From Amycolatopsis pittospori (lineage in GTDB: Bacteria; Actinomycetota; Actinomycetes; Mycobacteriales; Pseudonocardiaceae), in assembly GCF_013870525.1 (NCBI RefSeq), contig NZ_JACBXD010000009.1, positions 1 to 64,000 of the forward strand: a stretch of 64,000 nucleotides of DNA, in the 5' to 3' direction. The position numbers were made by a program, and so were the translations under genes. Under the pieces are notes generated by a model. That model was given only the letters and a program-made list of their open reading frames with translations, was not told where the DNA came from and searched no databases. How positions within the stretch are numbered: the stretch's first letter is position 1; each line of letters begins with the position of its first letter. Positions 51,017 to 60,667 of this stretch are shown piece after piece.

Positions 51017-51613
51017 TCAGTCCCGTGCCGCCCGACGACGGTACGCGGCGGCCCCGACCCCGCCCGCGACCAGCGCGACACCGCCGGCCACAGCGGCCAG
51101 GACGCCCGCGTGGTCGGCGGGCCCCTCGGCACCTCCCGTCTGGGGCGCACCGGCCGGCACCTTCGTGACCTGGCCCTTCTCCGGGAGCACCTCGAACGTC
51201 ACCGTCGACTTGTCGATCCAGCAGCTCAGCGTGACCGTGTACTTGCCCGGCTTGACGTTCTTGACCACGGCGGTCTTCTTCGTGACGTCGGCAGTGAGCG
51301 CCGCCGAGGAGATCGCCGGGCCGCCGTTGTCGTCCTCGCGGTATCTGCAGTCGAAGTCCAGCTTGATCCGGTCACCGGCGCGCCCCTTGGCGGGCGAGAC
51401 GCTCAACGGCTTCTTGAGTCCGTACAGGGTGCCGTGCGGCCCCGGCCCGTCCACGTCCTCGGTCGGCGAAGGAGACGAGGACGGGGACGGCGAGGGAGAC
51501 GCCGAAGAAGTGGGCGACGACGTTCCGGTCGGCGAAGTCGCCAACGCGACGCCTGGCGCGAGAAGAAGGAAACCGGCGATGGAACCGGCTGCGAGCATAA
51601 TGGTGCGCTTCAT
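51017..51613 (-). CDS. Cell-surface protein with a complete PQTGG sorting signal
   Basis: ATG 51613 gives 198 residues. A signal peptide (1-26, MLAAGSIAGFLLLAPGVALA) is followed by a Ser/Pro/Thr linker and a beta domain with a Cys pair (LDFDCRYRED, VTLSCWIDKS). The end is a full sorting signal: KVPAGAPQTGG, a hydrophobic segment (GVLAAVAGGVALVAGGVGAAAY) and the basic tail RRRAARD. It is the best candidate substrate of the sortase encoded 145 bp downstream. The function of the domain is unknown. Confidence 0.87.
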   Translation of the reverse strand: MKRTIMLAAGSIAGFLLLAPGVALATSPTGTSSPTSSASPSPSPSSSPSPTEDVDGPGPHGTLYGLKKPLSVSPAKGRAGDRIKLDFDCRYREDDNGGPAISSAALTADVTKKTAVVKNVKPGKYTVTLSCWIDKSTVTFEVLPEKGQVTKVPAGAPQTGGAEGPADHAGVLAAVAGGVALVAGGVGAAAYRRRAARD

Positions 51614-51740
51614 GGTCAACCCCAATAAGTGAATACGAATACTGCGGAGAATGCGGGAAAGGGAGAAATCCGCGCCCCTGTTCCCCCAGTGGCGGCACTT
51701 CGTTTCCCAACACCCCCAAGACGTCGCGGCGCACCCACGG

Positions 51741-51770
51741 GTTGCCCGGTTTCATCACGAAAAGGTCGCG
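51741..51770 (-). promoter_or_regulatory. Conserved 30-bp element, copy B
   Basis: GTTGCCCG-N6-TCACGAAAAG-N-TCGCG recurs here with the same spacing as at 50986-51015. It lies about 130 nt upstream of the PQTGG surface protein start. Only the 6-nt spacer and the single N differ. Confidence 0.5.
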
Positions 51771-51796
51771 GAAATCCGCACGTTCCCGGGAATGAG

Positions 51797-51830
51797 AAAA
51801 CCGCCCCCGGAGCGAGTCCGAGGGCGGTTT
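51797..51830 (-). terminator. Rho-independent terminator
   Basis: A 14-bp stem with one mismatch (arms 51817-51830 and 51798-51811, loop GCGAG) is followed on the minus strand by GGTTTTCT. It lies 15 nt after the stop of the secreted-protein gene at 51845. Confidence 0.82.
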
Positions 51831-51844
51831 CAAGCCTGCTTGAA

Positions 51845-52318
51845 TCAGTGCGCCATACTGCCGTCACCGGCGCGGGCCGCACCGGACGGGACCGCGCTCA
51901 CCTGTCGCGGCGGAACCGAGAACGTTGCGGTGTAAGACTTCCCGTTGCAGTTGACGGTCAGCGGGTAGTTACCCGGAGCCGTGCCCTGCTTGAGTTCGGC
52001 GTCGGCGCTGACGTTCGCCGGGACCCCGATGAGCGGGCCGTAGTCGTACTTCCCGAAGGTCAGCACCGGCGAACTGAACGTCGTGGTCTTCGGCGCCTTC
52101 AGTCCTTCGCCGGGGCACTGCGCCAACGCCACATTGGAGTCGCCGTGGACGTACTTGTTGACGAGTCCGAGTTCGTAGGCCGTGTCGTCGTTGAGCTGCA
52201 CGGTGACGCCGGGCGCGGGCTGGGGTTCGGGAGAGGGCTGCTGGGCGAGACCGGTCGCCGGACCCGCCAGCACCGCCGCGCCGATCGCCATCACTCCGAG
52301 AAGAACCCTGCGAACCAC
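51845..52318 (-). CDS. Small secreted protein of the sortase cluster, without a PQTG motif
   Basis: GTG 52318, with AGGGG upstream, gives 157 residues. A signal peptide (MRRVLLGVMAIGAAVLAGPATGLA-like) precedes a Pro-rich stretch and a beta-rich domain with a Cys pair (ALAQCPGEG, LTVNCNGKS). Its end, SAVPSGAARAGDGSMAH, aligns loosely with the VPxGAPQTGG tail of its neighbours but lacks the PQTG core. It may be a degenerate member or a soluble partner. The function is unknown. Confidence 0.72.
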   Translation of the reverse strand: MVRRVLLGVMAIGAAVLAGPATGLAQQPSPEPQPAPGVTVQLNDDTAYELGLVNKYVHGDSNVALAQCPGEGLKAPKTTTFSSPVLTFGKYDYGPLIGVPANVSADAELKQGTAPGNYPLTVNCNGKSYTATFSVPPRQVSAVPSGAARAGDGSMAH

Positions 52319-52366
52319 GAAAACCCCTAGCTGTCACCGAAACACCGACACGCGCTAGACGCGGGC

Positions 52367-52380
52367 ACCCCCGCGGGGGT
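52367..52380. terminator. GC palindrome after lpdA
   Basis: ACCCCCGCGGGGGT is a perfect palindrome 18 nt after the lpdA stop. There is no T run, so it may be a weak terminator. Confidence 0.5.
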
Positions 52381-52397
52381 TGCTTCGCCGGAGAAGA

Positions 52398-53801
52398 TCA
52401 GTCCAAGTCGTCGTGGCGCATCAGCTGACGGCCCGCCTCGGTGATCGACCCCGACAGCGACGGGTACACCGAGAAGGTCAGTGCCAGGTGTTCCACGGTG
52501 AGCTGGTTCTGGACGGCGAGCGCGATGGGAAGGATGAGTTCACTCGCGTTCGGCGCCACGACCACGCCGCCGACGACCACGCCGGTGGCGGGACGGCAGA
52601 ACAGCTTCACGAAACCGCGTCGCAGGCCTTCCATCTTCGCGCGGGCGTTCGTCGCGAGCGGGAGCATGATGGTGCGGGCGGGCACCTCACCCGAGTCGAT
52701 CGCCTGCTGGCTGATGCCGACGGTGGCGATCTCGGGGTGGGTGAAGACGTTGGCGGCGACGGTCTTGAGCTTGATCGGCGCGACACCCTCGCCGAGCGCG
52801 TGCCACATCGCGATGCGGCCCTGCATGCTGGCCACCGAGGCGAGCATGAGGACGCCGGTGCAGTCGCCGGCGGCGTAGATGCCGGGCGCGCTGGTGCGGG
52901 AGACCCGGTCGACGCCGATGAAACCGCCGGGGCCGGGCTCGATGCCGACCTTGTCCAGGCCGATGTCGCCGGTGTTGGGCACCGAACCGACGGTCATCAG
53001 CGCGTGGCTGGCTTCGATCACCCGGCCGTCGGCCAGGTGGATCTCGACGCCCTTTTCGGTCCGGACGACCTTGTCGGCGCGTGCCTGCTTGGCGACGGTG
53101 GTGCCGCGCTGCGAGAAGACCTCTTCGAGCACCGCGGCGGCGTCGGCGTCCTCGTGCGGGAGCACGCGGTCGCGGCTGGAGACGACGGTGACCTTGACGC
53201 CCATCTCGGTGTACGCCGAGGCGAATTCGGCGCCGGTGACACCCGAACCGATGACGGCGAGGTGCTCGGGCAGTTCGCGCAGGTCGTAGAGCTGACGCCA
53301 GTCGAGGATGCGCTCGCCGTCCGGCACCGCGCCGGGCAGCACACGCGGGGTGGCGCCGGTGGAGATGAGGACGACGTCGGCGTCGAGCACCTCGACGGAG
53401 CCGTCGTGCGCGGTGACGGCGACCTTGTGCGTGGCGAGGCCGGTCTCGTCGTCGTCGAACCGGCCCTGGCCGATGACGACGCGGACACCTTCGCGCTGCA
53501 CCCGGGCGCGGATGTCGGCGGACTGCGCCAGCGCGAGCCCCTTCACCCGGCCGTGGACGGTCGGCAGGTCGACGCTCGTGTCCGCCATGTCGGTGTTGAT
53601 GCCGAGTTCGCGCAGGTCGTGCATGTTCGCGAGAGCCCCGGAGGAGGCGATGAACGTCTTCGACGGGACACAGTCGTAGAGCACGCAGGCGCCGCCCAGA
53701 CCGTCGCGTTCGACGATGGTGACGTCGGCCCCGTGCTGCGCCGCGACCAGTGCCGCTTCGTAACCGGCGGGTCCTCCGCCCATGATCACGATCTTGGTCA
53801 C
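52398..53801 (-). CDS. lpdA: FAD-dependent NAD(P)H-quinone reductase (LpdA / flavoprotein disulfide reductase family)
   Basis: ATG 53801 gives 467 residues. FAD and NAD folds are clear: TKIVIMGGGPAGYEAALVAAQHGADVTIVERDGLGG, LAVIGSGVTGAEFASAYTEMG and GIYAAGDCTGVLMLASVA. The redox-cysteine segment is GGACVLYDCVPSKTFIASS rather than GGTCLNxGC. The C-terminal His-Pro-x-x-x-Glu of true dihydrolipoamide dehydrogenases is replaced by VYPSLSGSITEA. It therefore matches mycobacterial LpdA (Rv3303c, from memory), which reduces quinones instead of lipoamide. Confidence 0.9.
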   Translation of the reverse strand: MTKIVIMGGGPAGYEAALVAAQHGADVTIVERDGLGGACVLYDCVPSKTFIASSGALANMHDLRELGINTDMADTSVDLPTVHGRVKGLALAQSADIRARVQREGVRVVIGQGRFDDDETGLATHKVAVTAHDGSVEVLDADVVLISTGATPRVLPGAVPDGERILDWRQLYDLRELPEHLAVIGSGVTGAEFASAYTEMGVKVTVVSSRDRVLPHEDADAAAVLEEVFSQRGTTVAKQARADKVVRTEKGVEIHLADGRVIEASHALMTVGSVPNTGDIGLDKVGIEPGPGGFIGVDRVSRTSAPGIYAAGDCTGVLMLASVASMQGRIAMWHALGEGVAPIKLKTVAANVFTHPEIATVGISQQAIDSGEVPARTIMLPLATNARAKMEGLRRGFVKLFCRPATGVVVGGVVVAPNASELILPIALAVQNQLTVEHLALTFSVYPSLSGSITEAGRQLMRHDDLD

Positions 53802-53922
53802 TGGTCTCCTCCTCGCAGCGGTGTCTGTGACTGCGTTTACCGTACGCGGGCGACCGCTGGGCGGATTGAGTGGCCGGACACGGCATGTGCGTCCGGCCGG
53901 GTGAGCGACGGGTCGCTAGGCT

Positions 53923-54381
53923 GTGGCCGTGCCGTTGTATGCCGCGTATGGATCCAATATGGAGCCCGCCCAGATGTTGGAGCGCGCTCCTCACTCGCCC
54001 ATGGCCGGCACCGGCTGGCTGGAAGGCTGGAGGTTGACCTTCGGCGGCGAAGACCTGGGCTGGGAAGGCGCACTGGCCACCATCGTCGAAGACCCGGGCT
54101 CCCGGGTCTTCGTGGTGCTGTACGACGTCACGCCGCTGGACGAGGACGGCCTCGACCGCTGGGAAGGCGGCGAGCTCGGCATGCACACCAAGCTCCGCCT
54201 CCGCGTGCAGACCATGGACGGCTCCGTCCTGCCGTGGCTGTACGTCCTCGACGCCTACGAGGGCGGCCTCCCGTCCGCGCGCTACCTCGGCGTCCTCGCG
54301 GACGCCGCCGAGGCCGCCGGCGCCCCCGCGGACTACGTCGACGCCCTCCGCACCCGCCCCTGCACGGGCATCTCCGGCTGA
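53923..54381 (+). CDS. Gamma-glutamylcyclotransferase-like protein
   Basis: The frame starts at GTG 53923 or GTG 53929 (MPLYAAYGSN), giving 150-152 residues. PLYAAYGSNMEPAQMLERAP is the substrate loop of the GGCT fold, and the conserved acid lies in DRWEGGELGMHTKLRLRV. GGCT-like enzymes release 5-oxoproline from gamma-glutamyl peptides or amines. The substrate is unknown. The stop is followed at once by 21-bp tandem repeats. Confidence 0.87.
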   Translation: MAVPLYAAYGSNMEPAQMLERAPHSPMAGTGWLEGWRLTFGGEDLGWEGALATIVEDPGSRVFVVLYDVTPLDEDGLDRWEGGELGMHTKLRLRVQTMDGSVLPWLYVLDAYEGGLPSARYLGVLADAAEAAGAPADYVDALRTRPCTGISG

Positions 54382-54383
54382 CC

Positions 54384-54490
54384 ACGCCTGCCGTCCACCC
54401 AGTCACGCCTGCCGTCCACCCAGTCACGCCTGCCGTCCACCCAGTCACGCGTGTCGTCCGCCCAGTCACGCCCGCCGTCCGTTTGATCAC
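54384..54490 (+). repeat. 21-bp tandem repeat array, five units
   Basis: Five 21-bp units of the type TCACGCCTGCCGTCC+ACCCAG begin right after the GGCT stop and run to the 3' end of the convergent DUF559 gene. The units and orientation relative to the upstream gene match the array at 28143-28250. The last unit diverges (GTTTGA). Confidence 0.85.
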
Positions 54491-55380
54491 GCGACCGCGC
54501 GGCTTTCGAACGCCCTGGACAGCTCGGCCAGGAGGCGTCGCGGGTCACGCAGGTCCGCCGCCGACGCCCGGATCGTGATCCACCCTCGCCCGGCCATCCG
54601 CGCGTCCCGCTCGGCGTCGTAATCGCGACGCCCCTCGTGGGACGCGAAACCGTCGTACTCGAGGGCGATCCGCCGCGACGGCCACGCCATGTCGAGTATG
54701 TACAGCGTCCGGCCGTCGATGGTGGTGATCGCGTACTGCGCCTCCGGTATCGGGAACCCTGCCTCGACGACGATCAACCGGATGATGCTTTCCGGCGGGG
54801 ATTCCGCCTTGCCGGTCGCCAGGTCGAGCAACATGACGGCCCTGTGGATACCTCGCCGGTCGTGGCGATCCACGACTCGGTCCCGAACGTTCGCACGCAG
54901 GGTTCGGACATGGTCCGGCACAAGCCCGCGCATCGCCTCGTCCACCGCGGCGAACGCGGTTCGCTTGTCCCCATCGCAGAGGAAATCGGCCAGCGCCAGA
55001 TCCAAGGAGAACGTGGCGAGCCCGTTGAGCTCGACTACGTCCGAGGGCTGGAAATCAGCCTGGTGGATCGCCAGTCCCGGCTTCGACTTGATCCGCCGCG
55101 AGGAGGGCACCGTCATGTGGATTCTCGTGTCGTCCACGGCCGAGATCCCATGCAGCGCAAGGGCTGTAGCTCCGGACAGGGCCGCGGGTGGTCCCACCAC
55201 GAGCAGCGCGGCCTGAGCCCGAGTGGCCAGTTCGAGCGAATCCGAGGCACGAATGACCACCCCTCGCCATGGCTGCGCGAGGACACCCGTGGCCAATCCT
55301 TCGAGGACCCGCCGACGCCCCAGAACCTTGTCGGCCTCACTACGCGAGACCGCCCCATGTCGTCCTCCCCAATCGATCAT
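54487..55380 (-). CDS. DUF559-domain protein with AbiEi-like N-terminus
   Basis: ATG 55380 gives 297 residues; a GTG at 55410 would add 10. The N-terminal part (RHGAVSRSEADKVLGRRRVLEGLATGVL...WRGVVIRASD) resembles the winged helix of AbiEi-type antitoxins. The C-terminus (LYILDMAWPSRRIALEYDGFASHEGRRDYDAERDARMAGRGWITIRASAADL) is a DUF559/Vsr-like restriction-fold domain with LEYDG and a following acidic-basic run. It may be a DNA-cutting or DNA-binding protein. No toxin partner is adjacent. Confidence 0.78.
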   Translation of the reverse strand: MIDWGGRHGAVSRSEADKVLGRRRVLEGLATGVLAQPWRGVVIRASDSLELATRAQAALLVVGPPAALSGATALALHGISAVDDTRIHMTVPSSRRIKSKPGLAIHQADFQPSDVVELNGLATFSLDLALADFLCDGDKRTAFAAVDEAMRGLVPDHVRTLRANVRDRVVDRHDRRGIHRAVMLLDLATGKAESPPESIIRLIVVEAGFPIPEAQYAITTIDGRTLYILDMAWPSRRIALEYDGFASHEGRRDYDAERDARMAGRGWITIRASAADLRDPRRLLAELSRAFESRAVA

Positions 55381-55423
55381 GCCTTCGACGATCGCGGGTT
55401 TCGCGGCCACAGAAAAGGGCCAC

Positions 55424-55472
55424 TATCCACACCTGTGGATAACTCCACAGGTGTGGATAACCCTGTGGACAG
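55424..55472. promoter_or_regulatory. Cluster of four DnaA-box-like nonamers
   Basis: Within 49 bp there are TGTGGATAA at 55434 and 55452 (both exact inverses of TTATCCACA), CTATCCACA at 55423 (one mismatch) and TGTGGACAG at 55464 (one mismatch to the actinobacterial TTGTCCACA inverse). The first three lie on a 14-bp hairpin (arms 55425-55438 and 55445-55458). The site is upstream of the DUF559 gene and after the M20 gene. Confidence 0.6.
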
Positions 55473-55501
55473 GTGTTCGACACCGGTCGTGGCGAACACC
55501 T
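55471..55501. repeat. 9-bp inverted repeat
   Basis: AGGTGTTCG and CGAACACCT are separated by 13 nt, directly after the DnaA-box cluster. It may be part of a terminator for the M20 gene or an operator for the DUF559 gene. Confidence 0.5.
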
Positions 55502-55507
55502 GTGACC

Positions 55508-55580
55508 AGGTGGACGGCAAGCGTGATCAGACGGACGGCACGCGTGATCAGGCGGACGGCAAGCGTGATTGGGTGGACGT
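55508..55580 (-). repeat. 21-bp tandem repeat array, about three and a half units
   Basis: Read on the minus strand, units such as TCACGCTTGCCGTCC+ACCTGG begin right after the M20 stop at 55580. They belong to the same family as those at 28143 and 54384, and again point away from the upstream gene's stop. Confidence 0.83.
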
Positions 55581-56878
55581 CAGGCGAGGGTGGCCAGGGC
55601 GGTGTGGACCAAGGTCCGGACACCGCAGAGGAGCGAACGCTCGTCGAGGGTGAACGTCGGGCGGTGGATGTCGGCCATGGGGCCTTCACCGGGCCACACG
55701 CCGAGACGCGCGAAGGCGCCCTGGACGTGCTCCAGGTACCACCCGAAGTCTTCGCCACCGGACGACTGCTCGGTGCCGGCCACGGCGGATTCGCCCAGCG
55801 CCGCTTCGACGCCGGCCCGCATCAGCGCGGTCGATTCCGGGTCGGAGACGACCGGCGGGACGCCGCGGCGGTAGTCGAGCGAGAACCCGACGCCGGTCGG
55901 CGCGAGCAGCGACTCGACCGAAGACGCGACGAGCGGCTCCAGCATCGTCCAGACCTCGTGGTCGGCGGTGCGCAGCGTGCCGCGCAGCACCCCGTCCTGC
56001 GGGACGGCGTTCGCGGCCTGCCCGGCGTGCACCGCACCCCAGACCAGCACGGTCCCGGACCGCGGGTCGACGCGCCGCGAGAGCACCGCGGGCAGCGACG
56101 TGATCACCGTGCCGAGCGCGTGCACCAGGTCGGCGGTCAGATGCGGTCGCGACGTGTGGCCGCCGGGTGAGGTCAGCCGCAGTTCGATGAGGTCGGCGGC
56201 GGAGGTCAGCGCGCCTTCGCGCAGGCCGACCTTGCCGACCTCGAGCCGCGGGTCGCAGTGCAGGCCGTAGATCCGCTCGACGCCTTCCATCGCGCCGGCG
56301 GCGATCATGTCCAGCGCACCGCCGGGCATGACCTCCTCGGCGGGTTGGAAGATCAGCCGCACCCGGCCCGGCAGCTCCGGCGCGCCGGCCAGTGCCCGCG
56401 CCGCGCCCAGCAGGATCGCGGTGTGCGCGTCGTGCCCGCACATATGCGCGGCGCCGTCGGTCTTGGAGGCGTACGGGAGTCCGGTGGCCTCGGTCAGCGG
56501 CAGGGCGTCCATGTCGGCGCGCAGCGCGACGCAGCGGTCGCCGCTGCCGATGTCGCAGACGACACCGGTGCCCACTGGCAGGACCCAGGGCTTGAGCCCG
56601 ACCGACCGGAGCAGGGACATGACCATCTCGGTGGTGGCGAACTCGTGCCGGGAGAGCTCCGGGTGCGCGTGGATGTGCCGACGCCACGCGAGGACGTCGG
56701 TCGCGTTCGCGCGGAGCCAGTCGTCGAGCCAGAAGGGGCCACGGCCCGCACCCAGATCATGCACAGGTGCCATGCTGACGCCGGCCTCGGAAATAAGCGC
56801 GGTGGACGCCTCGATAGGGGTGATGACGCGACCTTCCGGGTCGCCTGGAATGTCCGGACGTGAATCGAGCACCGTCAC
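55580..56878 (-). CDS. M20D-family amidohydrolase
   Basis: GTG 56878 with AGGAGGTG 6 nt upstream gives 432 residues. The M20D metal motifs are present: HAHPELSRHEFATTE, CVALRADMDALPLTE, AAHMCGHDAHTAILLGAA (with the metal-bridging Cys), IFQPAEEVMPGG and GGEDFGWYLE. It hydrolyses N-acyl or aminobenzoyl-glutamate-like amides in the cytoplasm. In mycobacteria I remember amiA1/amiB1 in the same neighbourhood. The substrate is unknown. Confidence 0.9.
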   Translation of the reverse strand: MTVLDSRPDIPGDPEGRVITPIEASTALISEAGVSMAPVHDLGAGRGPFWLDDWLRANATDVLAWRRHIHAHPELSRHEFATTEMVMSLLRSVGLKPWVLPVGTGVVCDIGSGDRCVALRADMDALPLTEATGLPYASKTDGAAHMCGHDAHTAILLGAARALAGAPELPGRVRLIFQPAEEVMPGGALDMIAAGAMEGVERIYGLHCDPRLEVGKVGLREGALTSAADLIELRLTSPGGHTSRPHLTADLVHALGTVITSLPAVLSRRVDPRSGTVLVWGAVHAGQAANAVPQDGVLRGTLRTADHEVWTMLEPLVASSVESLLAPTGVGFSLDYRRGVPPVVSDPESTALMRAGVEAALGESAVAGTEQSSGGEDFGWYLEHVQGAFARLGVWPGEGPMADIHRPTFTLDERSLLCGVRTLVHTALATLA

Positions 56879-57116
56879 GCCGCACCTCCTCCCGCAACAC
56901 AGTTGCCTTCGTCTACCACCGTACGAGTGGACGCTGAAGACACGCTGGGTGCCGTTCGATCTGTGATACGCATTTGCGATAGATCGTGCACCATGCAGAT
57001 GACAAGCCGCTCGTCGAGTGATCGAGCCCGAGACGGCCGGTAGTGGATCTGCGGCGAACGGCTACGAGAGTTCGGTCCGGGCTAAGCGGAGAGTCCTTCT
57101 ACTTACCGGTAGCGGT
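56879..57116. other. Intergenic region, no gene seen
   Basis: This 238-bp gap lies upstream of the M20 gene and downstream of the small membrane protein gene on the same strand. It should hold the M20 promoter. No hairpin of the dispersed families, small ORF with good codon use or RNA gene is visible. Confidence 0.5.
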
Positions 57117-57425
57117 TCAGGACTTCTTCTTCTTGGAGCGGGCGCGCCGTCCGAGGATCACCAAACCCAGCAGTACCACGGCGAGGATGCCGGCGATGAC
57201 CTTGTTCTTGGTCTCTTCGCTGTTGGCCTTGTCGGTCTCGGCGGGGTCGAGGACGGGGCCCGGCGGGGCCTGCGCCGGCACCTCGTGCACCGCCGCTGCC
57301 TGCATGATCACCGGCGAAACGGCCTGGTTCGCCGAAGTCCGCGACGCCTGGGCGGCCGGGGCGCACACGAGCAGCCCGGCGATCAGCAGCCCGGCAAGCT
57401 GCCCGAGACGAGACCTTTTCGGCAT
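57117..57425 (-). CDS. Small exported membrane protein
   Basis: ATG 57425 gives 102 residues. A signal peptide (LAGLLIAGLLVCAPAAQA) is followed by an extracytoplasmic stretch of about 45 residues, then a membrane helix (about 76-92, VIAGILAVVLLGLVIL) and the tail GRRARSKKKKS. It is therefore a type I membrane protein with a basic cytoplasmic tail. There is no sorting motif before the helix. The function is unknown. Confidence 0.72.
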   Translation of the reverse strand: MPKRSRLGQLAGLLIAGLLVCAPAAQASRTSANQAVSPVIMQAAAVHEVPAQAPPGPVLDPAETDKANSEETKNKVIAGILAVVLLGLVILGRRARSKKKKS

Positions 57426-57496
57426 GACTCCCTTTCATCGGCACTCGGTCGTCGACAGAGTGCGGATCCGATTCTGCACTCTGCCGGGTTCCGGCG

Positions 57497-58495
57497 TCAG
57501 CCGCCACGCGGAGGACCGGAGAACGCCTCCAAGATCCGTTGGGCGGCCAGCGTCGGGGTCAGTTCACCGTCCCGGACCGCCCGTTCGACGTCCGGAACGA
57601 CCGCTCGCACGTCCGGATGCGCGGCCAGCCTTCCGAGAAGCTGTTCCCGGACCATCGACCAGGTCCACTCGACCTGCTGCCGCCGACGCCGTCCGTCCAG
57701 TTCCCCGGACGAGGTCAAAACGTCACGGTGACGGAGGATTTCGCCCCAGACGTCGTCCAATCCGACGTCGGTGAGCGCACTGCAGGTCAGCACCGGCGGG
57801 GTCCACTCGGCGTCGCGTCCGTAGATCATCCGCAGCGCGCCGGCCAGCTCGCGGGCGGCGCGTTTGGCGTCCCGTTCGTGGTCGCCGTCGGCCTTGTTGA
57901 CCGCGATGACGTCGGCGAGTTCGAGGACGCCCTTCTTGATCCCCTGCAGCTGGTCGCCGGTGCGCGCCAGGGTCAGGAAGAGGAAGCAGTCGACCATGTT
58001 CGCCACGGTCACCTCGGACTGCCCGACGCCGACCGTCTCGACCAGCACGATGTCGTACCCGGCCGCTTCCATCAGCACGATCGTTTCGCGCGTCGCCCGC
58101 GCGACACCGCCGAGAGTCCCCGAAGTCGGCGAAGGGCGGATGAACGCCTTCGGGTCGACAGCGAGCCTCGCCATCCGGGTCTTGTCGCCCAGGATCGAGC
58201 CGCCGGTCCGCGTCGACGACGGGTCGACGGCCAGCACGGCCACCTTGTGCCCCGCCTCGGTCAGATCCGTGCCGAGCTGGTCGATGAAGGTCGACTTGCC
58301 GACACCGGGGACACCGGTGATGCCGACCCGCTGCGCGCCGCCCGCGTGCGGGAGCAGCTCGACCAGCAGTTCCTGGGCCTGCGCCCGATGGTCCTCGCGG
58401 TTCGACTCGACCAGTGTGATCGCCCGGGAAAGCACACCCCGGTCGCCCGCGAGGACGCCCTTGGCCAGGACCCCGACGTCGATCTTGCGCGGCAA
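57497..58495 (-). CDS. meaB: Methylmalonyl-CoA mutase-associated GTPase MeaB
   Basis: ATG 58495 gives 332 residues. The G3E GTPase motifs are complete: the P-loop GITGVPGVGKSTFIDQLG, VDPSSTRTGGSILGDKTRM, DIVLVETVGVGQSE and ADVIAVNKADGD. MeaB protects and reloads methylmalonyl-CoA mutase with adenosylcobalamin. It is encoded 3 nt after the mutB stop, in the operon mutA-mutB-meaB. Confidence 0.95.
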   Translation of the reverse strand: MPRKIDVGVLAKGVLAGDRGVLSRAITLVESNREDHRAQAQELLVELLPHAGGAQRVGITGVPGVGKSTFIDQLGTDLTEAGHKVAVLAVDPSSTRTGGSILGDKTRMARLAVDPKAFIRPSPTSGTLGGVARATRETIVLMEAAGYDIVLVETVGVGQSEVTVANMVDCFLFLTLARTGDQLQGIKKGVLELADVIAVNKADGDHERDAKRAARELAGALRMIYGRDAEWTPPVLTCSALTDVGLDDVWGEILRHRDVLTSSGELDGRRRRQQVEWTWSMVREQLLGRLAAHPDVRAVVPDVERAVRDGELTPTLAAQRILEAFSGPPRGG

Positions 58496-58498
58496 AGT

Positions 58499-60666
<2,168 letters not shown>

Positions 60667-60667
<1 letters not shown>

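Noticed and set aside
55423..55472. Chromosomal replication origin
   Set aside because: DnaA boxes are present, but there is no dnaA, dnaN, recF or gyrB and the gap is only about 170 bp, far shorter than an actinobacterial oriC.
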